Shown: one piece after another, positions 44,861 to 54,509 of the stretch
How positions within the stretch are numbered: position 1 is the first letter of the stretch
Layout of the letters: each line of letters opens with the position of its first letter
DNA from: an uncultured Clostridia bacterium
GTDB taxonomy: Bacteria; Bacillota; Clostridia; JAAYHZ01
Assembly (NCBI GenBank): GCA_937894465.1
Contig: CALCRE010000299.1
Span: forward strand, 3,611 to 67,610
Direction of reading: 5' to 3'
Length of the DNA: 64,000 bases
Position numbers and translations under genes: made by a program
Notes under the pieces: model-generated
The model's input: only the letters and a program-made list of their open reading frames with translations
Databases searched by the model: none
What the model was told of the DNA's origin: nothing

Positions 44861-47164
44861 TTAATAGTATAAACGTCTTTTCAATTTTGCAATAAGATCT
44901 CGTAACGTAAAAACCGTTCCTTGTATTTTATTTGACATTAATTTTTCTATGTAAGGTATGCGACTAAACTGGTTGGAGCTTTCGTTGATCATGTAAGACC
45001 ACGTTGTAGTGGCACCTGAAAGGCCGGCATCTTTCATATCAATTCCATTTTCGTTGATTACGCATTTGAGCATGTATTCAACTACATCACTTCTTATGTC
45101 TGCCATCACTTCGTTAAATGCAGATATGGCAAAAATCTTATATTCGTCCAATGGACTTTTTCCACCAATAATCATAAGATGAATACCATTTCGTTTATCC
45201 TCCATAGCGGACAAATAGGAAGCCCAATTCATATTAAGAAAGTATAACGTTAATTGTTTTTCAGCTATTGTCGTGCCACCTATTCCATAACGGTCAATTA
45301 ACTCTTCGTATTTATCAGGTCTTTCTTCTTGCATAATGGCAGGGGCTTGTATATCCAGCAAAAGCCGTGTGCGATAATCAGTCACTTTTATCCGGTGTTT
45401 TTCAAGTATCTGCGAATATCGTTCTAACATATACCGGGCTTCTGCATCCCTGCCTTCTTGTATCTTTTGTGCTTTGCGCAGTAGCTTTGGATATTTCTTG
45501 TAGTTATATAACTCGATCTCAAAGAATGTTTCCAGTTTCAAGTCGTTCAGGCAAACAAAGAACCGACTTTCTCCAGGATCGCCCTGCCGGCCGGCTCGCC
45601 CCCTTAACTGGTTGTCGACACGTAAACTCCGGTTTATCCCTGTACTTATCACAAAAAGCCCACCTATGGCTCGAACAAAATCTGCTTGTCCCTCATCTTT
45701 GCCACCTAGTCGTATATCAACACCGCGTCCGGCCATATTTGTAGAGATTGTAACCTGATATGGTTTTCCTGCGTCTGCTATTATTTCTGCTTCTTCCGTA
45801 TCATTTCGGGCATTGAGAACACTATGCTTTATATTGCACTCTGCCAGTAGAGCCGAAAAATGCTCTGACTCCTGTACACTTTGTGTTCCGACTAAAACCG
45901 GCTGTCCTTTATAGTGTGATGATTGTATGCAAGATAGTATTGCGTTTTCCTGTATTTCCTTCTCCAAAAAAATAAAATCCGGGTGGTCTATGCGAATACA
46001 AGGTATATGCGGCGGTATCACATCAACTTCTAATCCATACATTTTCCAAAGCTCCGACGATGAAGAAGCTACTGTTCCGCTCATGCCGCAAAGCATTTCA
46101 TAAAGTGATAAAAACGCTTGCATACTAATAGAATTATAAATAACCGTAGGTTCATCCTGTAATCGTAGCTCCTGCATTTCTACCGCTTGATGGAGTAAAT
46201 CGGGAAAACGTCTATTTTCAGCAACTCGCCCTGTTGCTTCATCTATGACAAGAATTGCACCTTCTTTAACAATATAATCCTTATCCCTTTTTATTAAAAA
46301 TCTTGCTTCTAAGGCGGTGTTAATCATAGCAAGCATATCTGCATTTTCGGGCAAGTATAAGTTCCCGAGTTGCATTTTTGCTTCTATTGCATTAATGCCG
46401 GTTTCTGTCAGCCATACTTGATTGACTGATGGGTTTACCTCATAGTCACTCTCAATCAATTCCGAAATCACTCTGGAAATTTGTGTTGCCATTCCTAACC
46501 TTGTATCGGCGTTCCCTGCCAAAACAAGCGGAATCCGGGCTTCATCAATTAAAATCGAATCCGCTTCATCAACTAAAGCGATTGGGAAAGTGTCAAATAG
46601 TAGCTCTTCTTTTTCCGTACAAAGGAAGCCCCGCAAATAATCAAAAGCAGCTTCTTTTGCTGAAACATACACCACATTGCAGGAATAGGCGGCTTTTCTC
46701 TGTGTGAAGTCAGATGTTTCTTCGATGAAGCCGCAGGTCAAACCGCAAGCTGCATAAATAGAGAGATTTGTAGAGCAATCCCTGCGTGCAAGATAATCGT
46801 TGAACACAAGAATATGGACACTTTTATTTTGCAATGCTAAAATTGTAGCAGTTACTACCGCAGAAAGAGTTTTTCCTTCGCCGGTAGGAAGCTCAGCAAT
46901 ACGGCCTTGCTGCATTGAGTACGCAGCCAGTAACTGTGTATCAAATAATAAAAGTCCGGTTTTTCTTCGGATAATTTCTTTGAGAATACTGTACGCTTCG
47001 GGTATTCTGTCATTATGCAACACACATTGTCGGAGCAAGTCAGACAATTCATTTTCTGTTCGATTGCCCCACTGGTACTCTTTCGTTTTTCTAATAAAAT
47101 CGGGGTAAATATTATCAAGCCCCTTTTTATAGCATTTGTTATTTATTTTCACACTAAACTCCAT
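44861..47164 (-). CDS. SecA2-like accessory preprotein translocase ATPase
   Basis: About 767 residues, starting from MEFSVKINNKCYKKG; longer in-frame starts exist and the ribosome binding site is weak. All SecA motor motifs are present: ELPTGEGKTLSAV (Walker A, 93-99), DEAD in ALVDEADSILIDEAR, TISTNMAGRGVDIRLGG, and QLRGRAGRQGDPGESRF. The zinc-binding C-terminal tail of housekeeping SecA is absent, and the middle and end are divergent, as in SecA2 proteins that export a few special substrates. No SecY2 or obvious large serine-rich substrate is next to it. Confidence 0.88.
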   Translation of the reverse strand: MEFSVKINNKCYKKGLDNIYPDFIRKTKEYQWGNRTENELSDLLRQCVLHNDRIPEAYSILKEIIRRKTGLLLFDTQLLAAYSMQQGRIAELPTGEGKTLSAVVTATILALQNKSVHILVFNDYLARRDCSTNLSIYAACGLTCGFIEETSDFTQRKAAYSCNVVYVSAKEAAFDYLRGFLCTEKEELLFDTFPIALVDEADSILIDEARIPLVLAGNADTRLGMATQISRVISELIESDYEVNPSVNQVWLTETGINAIEAKMQLGNLYLPENADMLAMINTALEARFLIKRDKDYIVKEGAILVIDEATGRVAENRRFPDLLHQAVEMQELRLQDEPTVIYNSISMQAFLSLYEMLCGMSGTVASSSSELWKMYGLEVDVIPPHIPCIRIDHPDFIFLEKEIQENAILSCIQSSHYKGQPVLVGTQSVQESEHFSALLAECNIKHSVLNARNDTEEAEIIADAGKPYQVTISTNMAGRGVDIRLGGKDEGQADFVRAIGGLFVISTGINRSLRVDNQLRGRAGRQGDPGESRFFVCLNDLKLETFFEIELYNYKKYPKLLRKAQKIQEGRDAEARYMLERYSQILEKHRIKVTDYRTRLLLDIQAPAIMQEERPDKYEELIDRYGIGGTTIAEKQLTLYFLNMNWASYLSAMEDKRNGIHLMIIGGKSPLDEYKIFAISAFNEVMADIRSDVVEYMLKCVINENGIDMKDAGLSGATTTWSYMINESSNQFSRIPYIEKLMSNKIQGTVFTLRDLIAKLKRRLYY

Positions 47165-47261
47165 TCCGCCGCGGTCGCAGACAGCACAAATAAACTGTAA
47201 AAAATGGTGTGCGACCCTCACCATATTGGACACATCCGCATCACCCGGCGCCAATCCCTAA

Positions 47262-47443
47262 ACAGGTGAATGCTGTAAAAAGGAAACAAGGATGATGCAA
47301 AATGTCCCAAATGGATTGAAGACCTTTTCCGACATAGGTTAATCCCAGGAGGTTATATTCCTCCCAAACCAATTCGTATTCTCTGTAAATATACCCGATA
47401 CCGTTACAAACTTGTCGTGGTTTGTGAATATGAAATCAGTGTG
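47262..47443 (+). pseudogene. IS110-family transposase fragment
   Basis: Reads KGNKDDAKCPKWIEDLFRHR then LIPGGYIPPKPIRILCKYTR and YRYKLVV before a stop, matching the IS110 segment TDKKDAKWIADLFRHGLVP, FIPPxxIRxLRDLTRYR. Only about 60 codons remain, with a frameshift at the left end. Remnant of an insertion just upstream of the SecA2-like gene. Confidence 0.75.
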
Positions 47444-47513
47444 TAAGAACGAATAAATCCTTTATCTAATAGCATATTGAAACTAACACGCTTATGGAGC
47501 AGCTAAACTGTAC

Positions 47514-48014
47514 TCAATCAAAAAAATCTTTATGTAACAAGCTAATCTCTTCGCTTGCACGAACCGTAACATTAAATTGACCTGTTGCATTCTTCCCGGC
47601 AATTCGTATCCTATATTCTCCATCCTCCGGAATCGTGAAGGTTATATTCGTATTCTCGTTTGATTCTTCTCTTTTTATTATGATATTATAATCTGAATCC
47701 AACACGATGATATAGAATAAACCTTCTCGTATTTCCGACTGATCCTGTAGTATGATTTCAGTGCCCTTTCTCGCAGTAATCTCCATCACAGTCCATTTCC
47801 CTGTGAATTGTTCAAAATCAAAACTCTTACCGTCTGCTACATTCTTTTCATCCTGCATGGAACCTACGGATCTTTCTTCTTTTACCTGGGATAAATAATC
47901 ATCGGAACGATAATACATGGTACTATTTTTGAACAAAGCCCCGCCTGACACTAACAATAAAACAAAGATGATGACCGAAATAATGACTATAGAAACTATT
48001 TTTCTATTTTTCAC
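47514..48014 (-). CDS. Membrane-anchored extracytoplasmic protein, unknown function
   Basis: A 166-residue protein with a basic N-terminus and one hydrophobic helix (about 7-27), then a soluble beta-rich domain ending ITFTIPEDGEYRIRIAGKNA with QFNVTVRAS, which recalls small beta-sandwich (pre-peptidase-like) domains. No lipobox cysteine. It sits 20 bases after the CPBP protease gene and is probably co-transcribed with it. I do not recognise the family. Confidence 0.65.
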   Translation of the reverse strand: MKNRKIVSIVIISVIIFVLLLVSGGALFKNSTMYYRSDDYLSQVKEERSVGSMQDEKNVADGKSFDFEQFTGKWTVMEITARKGTEIILQDQSEIREGLFYIIVLDSDYNIIIKREESNENTNITFTIPEDGEYRIRIAGKNATGQFNVTVRASEEISLLHKDFFD

Positions 48015-48033
48015 TTTTACTTTTCTCCTTACT

Positions 48034-48858
48034 TCATATTTTTAATTGATAAACTGTTTTTGATTGCCTGTTTTTCTCTGTTGAGACATGCCATAAAAAG
48101 TAACATAAAGCCGTTGGAAAATAGAAAATGGCATATAAAGTAACCAAATCCGGCATGGATCCTGTAAAAAATTGCCCTAAGAGGTTGAAGATAAAATGGA
48201 TCCATATGGGAACGAATAAATTCTTACAATGAAAATAGCAAATCCCAATGATACATCCTACAGATGTAATACTAATGACAAACACAATAATGTATTGTAT
48301 AAGTTCTCTACCATGGTAGCCTGTTCCTAGGAACCATATGGGAGCATGCCAAAAAGCCCAGATCACGCTTACGATTAATGTGCTTTTCACAATGCCATGT
48401 TTTTTTTCAATTGCAGGTAATAAATAGCCTCTCCATCCCGTCTCTTCTCCGGCCGGACCTTGGATCGGTATAAAGAGAAGAGCCAAGACCACTGTAGGCA
48501 GGGAAAAGTCAAGAAAGCTTACGATCGGTTGCTTCCTTTGAATGGATATCACTAAAACACAAGCAATGAAAATGAACACTTGGATAACGGTAGTTGTTGT
48601 CAATAGAGAAAGATTCAATTTCCTTCTAAAAACTTCTTTGTAATAATCTTTAACGGTTAAAGTCGGATAGAGCTTTTTAAACATCAGTAGGAAAACATAA
48701 GTCGGCGTCCATGCCACTACTGCTGTTAAACATCTCATTACCAACGGTGTGCCGGATAATAATGTTGTAGCAATCCCGCCTAGTATAAGCATTAACAACA
48801 CAAATAACACAAAGGTATAAACAACATACTGTATGATGGTTTTATTCTGTTTCTCCAT
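48034..48858 (-). CDS. CPBP-family intramembrane metalloprotease (Abi/CAAX-like)
   Basis: A 274-residue protein with about seven membrane helices. Motifs: EETGWRGYLLP with the paired glutamates E138-E139 and R143, FWHAPIWF with H171, and a third His at H221 in PIWIHFIFNLLGQF. These are the catalytic residues of Rce1/CPBP glutamyl proteases, in bacteria often tied to bacteriocin self-immunity. It overlaps the GNAT gene by 17 bases. A dead CPBP gene lies at about 56.6 kb. Confidence 0.9.
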   Translation of the reverse strand: MEKQNKTIIQYVVYTFVLFVLLMLILGGIATTLLSGTPLVMRCLTAVVAWTPTYVFLLMFKKLYPTLTVKDYYKEVFRRKLNLSLLTTTTVIQVFIFIACVLVISIQRKQPIVSFLDFSLPTVVLALLFIPIQGPAGEETGWRGYLLPAIEKKHGIVKSTLIVSVIWAFWHAPIWFLGTGYHGRELIQYIIVFVISITSVGCIIGICYFHCKNLFVPIWIHFIFNLLGQFFTGSMPDLVTLYAIFYFPTALCYFLWHVSTEKNRQSKTVYQLKI

Positions 48859-49852
48859 TTTTTTGTTCTCCTTTCACTATAAAATCGATCCCATCATTTG
48901 CGTCCTTGTTTACGCTCCTTCTCATAGATAAGAGTACGGGATCAAAATATTTTCTCCAGAACTTATTGGCCAATAAATTAGCCGTTTCAAAATCCACATG
49001 CACATACTTGATACCATTTTTATCGCAGATATCAAACACATTATTTAGCAGTGCTTTACCAATCTGCCTGCACCGGTATTCAGGGTTGATATAAGCACCT
49101 ATTTCATCTATCAACCCACTGTTTTTTACAGATAAATCTATCACATTATCATTTTGCGATATACTCACATTGATAAATCCCACAGTTTTGTTCTCTTCCA
49201 CCGCTAAGTATATATGACCTTCCTTAATGAAGTTTGACAGGTCATCTCTAGAATATGGTTCTCTTTTTAGAAATAAAGGAGCTGATCGATAGAATTCTCT
49301 TGATTCTTCTATCAAACGATATAGATCTTCCATATCAACCAATCCCGCTCTTTTAATACTACAAGTAGATTCAAAATTCAGTACTTTCTTTGCATTGGCA
49401 AATGCATCGATTAAATATGAACCGAATCCTAAGTCAAATAGAATACTCCTTAGTTTAATATCGTTATAATGAATTGTCCACATGTTGTTAAAAATGTTCC
49501 GACCCACCCACTCTTTAGAAAAGTGTTGATATAAAGACGCATAGACTTCTTGCTTATGTTCTTCCACGGCAGCATGAGCAATAGCGGGGCAAAATACCGA
49601 TTTTTCTCCATGAAAAGGAAATTCATCATAGGCCAAATACCCTAACACTCCACAATGGGACTTTGCGACAATCGCAGCATTTGCTTTAACTTTCCGGATT
49701 AAAAAGTTAAATATTGCCGTGGAATCATTTAACCAAAAATCAGGAAATGAATCTACATTGCTGCAATACTTTTTCGTTTGTTCTCTCCAAATACCGATGG
49801 CATCCGGAATATCCGACTCTTGCATCTTATGTATGGTATACTGATCAATCAT
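48842..49852 (-). CDS. GNAT-family N-acetyltransferase
   Basis: A 336-residue protein with two GNAT-like halves; only the C-terminal one keeps acetyl-CoA motif A (GAYINPEYRCRQIGKALLNN) and a following WRKYF-like beta region. The N-terminal half looks degenerate. The acceptor is unknown. It overlaps the CPBP gene and follows a small membrane protein gene by 22 bases, so it belongs to the same transcript. Confidence 0.87.
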   Translation of the reverse strand: MIDQYTIHKMQESDIPDAIGIWREQTKKYCSNVDSFPDFWLNDSTAIFNFLIRKVKANAAIVAKSHCGVLGYLAYDEFPFHGEKSVFCPAIAHAAVEEHKQEVYASLYQHFSKEWVGRNIFNNMWTIHYNDIKLRSILFDLGFGSYLIDAFANAKKVLNFESTCSIKRAGLVDMEDLYRLIEESREFYRSAPLFLKREPYSRDDLSNFIKEGHIYLAVEENKTVGFINVSISQNDNVIDLSVKNSGLIDEIGAYINPEYRCRQIGKALLNNVFDICDKNGIKYVHVDFETANLLANKFWRKYFDPVLLSMRRSVNKDANDGIDFIVKGEQKNGETE

Positions 49853-49874
49853 ATATATCCTCCATAATTCCTCC

Positions 49875-50123
49875 TTATTGCCTTATTTTCTTATAGCACT
49901 GATATCCAAAAAACAATCCTGTTGCAATAAGAAATACCGCTGCTGTGTTAATACCGGAAAAATTTATGTGATAATCTTTAGCACTATAACTGCCTGCCAT
50001 GGCGGCCTGAAATGCAGCTCGACCGATCACAGGCATCACCTTATTAATAATTGCAGTTTTCAACAATGTACCGACTCCGGTTACAACAAGTATTCCGGAA
50101 AAAGTTAAACCAATTTTATACAT
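49875..50123 (-). CDS. Small membrane protein, module copy A
   Basis: An 82-residue protein; start MYKIGLTFSGI with AGGAGG upstream (a longer in-frame start is rejected). Two hydrophobic segments (about 5-27 and 58-76) flank the conserved loop AAMAGSYSAKDYHINFSGIN. A clear paralogue lies at 54510-54752 (FAMAGSYSPNEYHINFLSIN). Function unknown; both copies lie beside regulator genes in accessory DNA. Confidence 0.8.
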   Translation of the reverse strand: MYKIGLTFSGILVVTGVGTLLKTAIINKVMPVIGRAAFQAAMAGSYSAKDYHINFSGINTAAVFLIATGLFFGYQCYKKIRQ

Positions 50124-50139
50124 TAGATTATTCCTCCTT

Positions 50140-51006
50140 TTAATAGTTCGGATCGAATTCGACAATAACATTTTTTGCATCGAAATAAATGAGATCTCCA
50201 TCGTCGTAATGCCAAATTGCTTGAAAAGCGGTAGGCTTTCGAATTCCATTCACTTCCTCGTATTCATTGAAAACGACGGACCATCTTATATTTTCCCCGG
50301 TACCATCTGTATCGGTAGCCACTCTGTCATCGGTTGTAAACGAAAGCATTTCACCATTTTCTCGAAATGTAAAGATACCGCTTAACATACAGTCGTAATA
50401 ATCAATAGTCGCTTTTGCATGTAACGAATCGATTTCTTCCCATTTAATGTAGTCTTGTAATGCAACATTAGGGAGCATAAGACACTCTGATAAAAAAGTG
50501 ACTAAGCTTGCTTGATCCATCGTCTCTCCTGTTTGATGAAATAAAGTGAAAAGCTTTGCTAGTACTCCTTTCATTGACCCTTTCCCGGCTACAAATGTGT
50601 CTAGACCTTCGAATGGTATCCCATACATAGAGCTGTCAATATAAGCAATACGGCTCGGTTCATTTACAAAATTGTATTGTATATAATCTATCATAATGTC
50701 AGGCTTTTCTTTATTGAATCGAAAATCTACATCCGTATACACTGCTTTCATAGCTTGCATTTTAGGTGTACCTATGTAACCGCAATATTGAAAATACTTC
50801 TTAACGGGAACCGGAAGACGCGACACTTCTGCTTCGGTAAAAACATCTGAACTTTTTGATGTTAAAACTAAAATATCGTTTTTGAGCGTAGTGAATTCCC
50901 GATGTGTTTTAGAATTTGGGGCGGTAAAAAATACGATAAGGCTTCCTGCTAAGCAGAGTAATATACCAATAATCATCAATCTAACCTTTATACCTTTCGT
51001 TCCCAT
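50140..51006 (-). CDS. DUF6544-like membrane-anchored protein
   Basis: A 288-residue protein with an N-terminal membrane helix (about 8-27) and an extracytoplasmic beta-rich domain. Recognisable stretches are LPVPVKKYFQYCGYIG and WSVVFNEYEEVNGIRKPTAF, seen in the DUF6544/DUF6920 family; no function is established. It lies between two small genes of the same module. Confidence 0.78.
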   Translation of the reverse strand: MGTKGIKVRLMIIGILLCLAGSLIVFFTAPNSKTHREFTTLKNDILVLTSKSSDVFTEAEVSRLPVPVKKYFQYCGYIGTPKMQAMKAVYTDVDFRFNKEKPDIMIDYIQYNFVNEPSRIAYIDSSMYGIPFEGLDTFVAGKGSMKGVLAKLFTLFHQTGETMDQASLVTFLSECLMLPNVALQDYIKWEEIDSLHAKATIDYYDCMLSGIFTFRENGEMLSFTTDDRVATDTDGTGENIRWSVVFNEYEEVNGIRKPTAFQAIWHYDDGDLIYFDAKNVIVEFDPNY

Positions 51007-51018
51007 AAACCCATACTC

Positions 51019-51315
51019 CTAATCACTCACAATCCAGCTATCTTTCATGTCATCCGCAGAAATCAACGATTCATTGGCATTGTTTTCGATTTTTTTCATC
51101 CCGCAGCTTTCACCTTGGTAAAATAGAGTACTCAATCCGATACAACCGAATATTAATACCATAATCACAAGATCCTTCAGGGTACTTTTACCGCCCAAAC
51201 CGGTTTTCCTCATAGAGGTCCGAAGATAGGCCTCATCCACCTTTTCAATACCACAATATTTTCTGACACTATCATATGAATTTCTATTATTTTTTTCATA
51301 ATAGCTTTTATACAT
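51019..51315 (-). CDS. Small single-pass membrane protein, module copy A
   Basis: A 98-residue protein. The N-terminal 45 residues (MYKSYYEKNNRNSYDSVRKY, CGIEKVDEAYLRTSMRKTG) are cytosolic and charged, followed by a membrane helix at about 47-65. A paralogue of the N-terminal part lies at 56315-56512. It starts 2 bases after the TetR gene stop, so it is probably controlled by that repressor. Confidence 0.75.
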   Translation of the reverse strand: MYKSYYEKNNRNSYDSVRKYCGIEKVDEAYLRTSMRKTGLGGKSTLKDLVIMVLIFGCIGLSTLFYQGESCGMKKIENNANESLISADDMKDSWIVSD

Positions 51316-51317
51316 AA

Positions 51318-51938
51318 TTATTCTCCTTTGGCTATTTTAAGCACCGTTTCATTTACAAAATGTTCGATCAATCTATTTCTATGTTCATCATCTATGCCAT
51401 TCTCAACGATAAGCTTGATCACTAAACCCATGGTAGAAACTATAATACATTGCGCAATGATCTCGCATTTATCGTCATCAACATTAATATCTTTGTTTAT
51501 TTGTTTTACACACTGTTGTAATGCTCCAATAATAGGTTTATTCTCTGATGCTCCTTTATACAACATGGAAGTATGTTTGATAACCTTTGGAGATTTAGAC
51601 AACTGCGCAGACATATACTCATCCGGCATTTTTAATGCAACATCGATATAGTTCCTTGTCATGTCTTTTAAATGACCTTCCGGAGTATCGCTTGTACTGT
51701 TAGCACATGTGATCGCTTGAACTATCTTTCGGTAACCTCTTTGCATTAAATAATAGATTATTTCATCCTTATCAACAAAATAATGATAAATAATTGTGGG
51801 TGAGTACTCGATTTTATTTGCAATCTTTCTAATTGAAAGATTTTCATATCCTTCTTCTCTTACGATGGCAGATGCTGCCGATAATATTTTCTCTTTCATC
51901 TCCTCTTTTTCACGTTCTCTTCTTTCTTGTAAAGCCAT
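51318..51938 (-). CDS. TetR/AcrR-family regulator
   Basis: A 206-residue protein starting MALQERREREKEEMKEKIL. The HTH is at about 30-55 (LSIRKIANKIEYSPTIIYHY, FVDKDEIIYYLM), and the C-terminal ligand domain is variable. A 6-bp inverted repeat lies 36 bases upstream. It heads a run of genes (98-aa protein, DUF6544, small membrane protein, GNAT, CPBP) and probably represses them. Confidence 0.9.
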   Translation of the reverse strand: MALQERREREKEEMKEKILSAASAIVREEGYENLSIRKIANKIEYSPTIIYHYFVDKDEIIYYLMQRGYRKIVQAITCANSTSDTPEGHLKDMTRNYIDVALKMPDEYMSAQLSKSPKVIKHTSMLYKGASENKPIIGALQQCVKQINKDINVDDDKCEIIAQCIIVSTMGLVIKLIVENGIDDEHRNRLIEHFVNETVLKIAKGE

Positions 51939-51973
51939 TATTCTTTCTCCCAAACTTAACACTATTATATTAT

Positions 51974-51986
51974 TTAACACTGTTAA
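51974..51986. promoter_or_regulatory. Candidate operator of the TetR regulator
   Basis: TTAACA-C-TGTTAA, a perfect 6-bp inverted repeat, with a half copy TTAACACT about 18 bases nearer the gene. Position and symmetry suit autorepression. Confidence 0.5.
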
Positions 51987-52150
51987 TTTGTAAGATAGCA
52001 CTACAAATACCAATTGTCAATAAGAATTTTCTATTGAATAAAAAATTCTTATATTATATAAAATTGTTATAAATTCATTCTCTACCATATTATTTCAGCA
52101 GTTTGGTTCCAACTGATTTACCTAAATGTCCCATAACGTAATATTCATAT

Positions 52151-52179
52151 TTGACTAAACAAGTACCCCATAATATAAT
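52151..52179 (+). promoter_or_regulatory. Promoter of the LacI-family gene
   Basis: TTGACT, 17 bases, TATAAT. The palindrome GGTACC at 52193-52198, just after the start site, could be part of an autoregulatory operator. Confidence 0.75.
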
Positions 52180-52242
52180 TCAATTAGAGATCGGTACCAA
52201 ACATAGTAACGGTCTGAATATGTTACATGGGAGGAAACAAAT

Positions 52243-53259
52243 TTGACTCATTTAACGATAAAAGAAATATCCAGGCTTGCAAATGTTTCGGTCAGCACTG
52301 TTTCCCGTGTACTTAACAATAAATATGATGTCAGTGAACAAACCAAGAAAAAAGTGTTGGAGATTATTAACCAATACAATTACATACCCAATTCGAACGC
52401 CAAACAGTTAAAGCAAATATGCTCCAATATTATCTGCATCATTGTTAAAGGAACACAGAATTTGTTTCTCGAACCCATAGTGGAAGAAATACAATCTGAA
52501 ATCAGTAAAACAAAATACATCCCTTTGATACACTTCATTGATGAAAACGAAAGTGAAATCGATGAAGCTTGCCGATTAATCACTAAGAAAAAACCGGTCG
52601 GAATTATCTTTTTAGGAGGAAGCCCTTCTTTAAAAGCAGATCAGTTTAAAGATATAGGAGTACCCTGTGTTTTCGCTACCGTGTCGGCTGAAGGACTGAA
52701 CTTAGATAATATATCAAGTGTCTGCATTGATGACAAAGCCGCTGCAAAAAAAGCCGTTGATTATTTATTTGAAATGGGGCACCGTGACATCGCAATTTTA
52801 AGCGGAAGGTTGCTAGATAAGGACTCCATATTTAAAAGGTTCATGGGTGCTATGGAAAGTTATCGTGAACATGGTGTGGAATTTAATGAAAAGCACTTTA
52901 TACAGTCGAAGTTCACATATGATGATGCTTATGCAGCTGTGGATCACTCCCTTAAACCGGATCAACCGAAATATACAGCGATATTTGCAATGTCCGACAT
53001 TATGGCTATTGGAGCGACGAAAGCAATATTTAATAACGGTTTATCCGTACCAAATGACATTTCCATAATCGGTTTCGACGGTATATCGTTAACTCAATAT
53101 TATAACCCCACATTAGCAACCATAAAGCAGCCCTCTGTGGAAATCGCTCATAAAAGCATTGAGCTATTGATTCAAAACATTGAGAGCAATATGTCATCAC
53201 ATAATGTTGTTTTAGGAACAGAACTTATCAAAGGTAATTCTATAAAATGCATGTTTTGA
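52243..53259 (+). CDS. LacI/GalR-family regulator
   Basis: A 338-residue repressor starting with TTG behind GGGAGG. The N-terminal HTH and hinge (LTIKEISRLANVSVSTVSRV, LNNKYDVSEQTKKKVLEI) are intact, as is the periplasmic-binding-like C-terminal domain (AVDYLFEMGHRDIAILSG, FAMSDIMAIGATKAI, ISIIGFDGISLTQYYNPTLA). The family senses sugars or nucleosides, but no transporter or sugar enzyme lies beside it, so its target is unknown. Confidence 0.93.
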   Translation: MTHLTIKEISRLANVSVSTVSRVLNNKYDVSEQTKKKVLEIINQYNYIPNSNAKQLKQICSNIICIIVKGTQNLFLEPIVEEIQSEISKTKYIPLIHFIDENESEIDEACRLITKKKPVGIIFLGGSPSLKADQFKDIGVPCVFATVSAEGLNLDNISSVCIDDKAAAKKAVDYLFEMGHRDIAILSGRLLDKDSIFKRFMGAMESYREHGVEFNEKHFIQSKFTYDDAYAAVDHSLKPDQPKYTAIFAMSDIMAIGATKAIFNNGLSVPNDISIIGFDGISLTQYYNPTLATIKQPSVEIAHKSIELLIQNIESNMSSHNVVLGTELIKGNSIKCMF

Positions 53260-53286
53260 GATTAGGAGCGAACTTCCTACACGTTG

Positions 53287-53850
53287 TTAGGTGTTTGGGC
53301 TTGTATTGTCAATGATAGTCCATTCACCGGTCCCCGGGTCCTCAGTCAGATAGAAATACTGTTCTGTATAGCCGTCATTTCTAAAGGTTTTTGTATGGTC
53401 GTACTCAACATAGTATTTTGCCCAAACCACAACAAAATGATCTACTAGATATGAGTCTGTCCAACCCCTTGCTTCAGCAAGCTCGCTGCCGGAATACATT
53501 TCCATCACACGCTTCGTTTCGGTATAATCTACCTTTATTTCTTCGACGCGTACTATTACCGAATATTCCTTATCCATTTGATTTTCGATTGCACTTTTGA
53601 CGGTTTCCGTTGGATTTGTAGATGGCTTTTGCATCCATGGGTCAAACAACCCTAATTCGTATGCAGCAAACCCGCATAGGGCTAACAAAGCGGCGATTAG
53701 CGCAACTAAAGCAAGAACACGCCGCAGACTTCGGACTTTTTCCACTGTATTATTTGCAGAAGTCGTATTCAGAGCATTACGCTCCTTTACATCAATGATG
53801 TATGCATCATCAATCATTTCCAATGCGTCGAGAATGTGATTGGCGTTCAT
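53287..53850 (-). CDS. Putative anti-sigma factor (membrane-anchored)
   Basis: A 187-residue protein with a cytosolic N-terminus (about 1-42: MNANHILDALEMIDDAYIID), one membrane helix (about 45-66) and an extracytoplasmic domain that reads like a small immunity or NTF2-like fold (YYVEYDHTKTFRNDGYTEQY). It overlaps the sigma factor gene by 4 bases (ATGA). The pairing suggests anti-sigma function; sequence alone is not diagnostic. Confidence 0.72.
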   Translation of the reverse strand: MNANHILDALEMIDDAYIIDVKERNALNTTSANNTVEKVRSLRRVLALVALIAALLALCGFAAYELGLFDPWMQKPSTNPTETVKSAIENQMDKEYSVIVRVEEIKVDYTETKRVMEMYSGSELAEARGWTDSYLVDHFVVVWAKYYVEYDHTKTFRNDGYTEQYFYLTEDPGTGEWTIIDNTSPNT

Positions 53851-54404
53851 TGCGCTCCCTCCTGTCGTAAATGGGAAAGTAATTTTCCCCTTGTCCTATA
53901 GAGCATGGATTTTACCTTGCTGTTGCTGAAATGAAAATCCAGACTGATTTGCTCAATAGAATCCAAGTACCAATAACGGCTGAGAAAAACCTGTCGTTCA
54001 ATTTCCGGCAGTTTCGAGACAAAACAGTTGAGCGTTTCCGAAAGTTCTGCAGCGATGATTTCTTCTTCTACTGTGGCGTATGATGGAACACATCCTTCAA
54101 GCTCCTCAAGGGCAAGGGCCACTTCGCCGCCACCACGTTTATCCCTGTTTTTATCTCTCCATTTTTTCAGAGATACGCGGCGGGTAATTTTCCCAAGATA
54201 TGTCCGCAGTATGGAGGGACGATGTGGCGGAATTGAGTTCCACGCACCCAAGTATGTATCATTCACACTTTCGTTAGCATCCTCCACACTCTGAAGAATA
54301 TTATTAGCGATGGCATAGCAGTATCTTCCGTATTTTGACGCAGTTTCTGTTATGGCGCGTTCAGAGCGCGCCCAATACAAATCAACTATTCTGCCGTCTT
54401 CCAA
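53847..54404 (-). CDS. ECF-type RNA polymerase sigma factor
   Basis: About 185 residues. The best start is TTG (or the adjacent GTG) just after AGGGGGTGA, giving a protein that begins LEDGRIVDLYWARSERAI; the longer frame lacks a ribosome binding site. Region 2 (YCYAIANNILQSVEDANESV, NDTYLGAWNSIPPH) and region 4 (LPEIERQVFLSRYWYLDSIE, QISLDFHFSNSKVKSMLYRT) are clear. It pairs with the downstream membrane protein as sigma/anti-sigma and probably controls a cell-surface stress response. Confidence 0.9.
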   Translation of the reverse strand: MEDGRIVDLYWARSERAITETASKYGRYCYAIANNILQSVEDANESVNDTYLGAWNSIPPHRPSILRTYLGKITRRVSLKKWRDKNRDKRGGGEVALALEELEGCVPSYATVEEEIIAAELSETLNCFVSKLPEIERQVFLSRYWYLDSIEQISLDFHFSNSKVKSMLYRTRGKLLSHLRQEGAQ

Positions 54405-54509
54405 CACTTCACCCCCTATGTTCGTCTCAAGACCTTTCACTTCTCTACTTCCCTTTTTTTCTTTGTGGTTGCACCGTGGAGTATTTTTCCATGACAAAAT
54501 AACTCATCA

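Noticed and set aside
46429..47108. Plus-strand frames of 90-100 codons inside the SecA2-like gene
   Set aside because: SecA motor motifs cover this stretch continuously on the minus strand.
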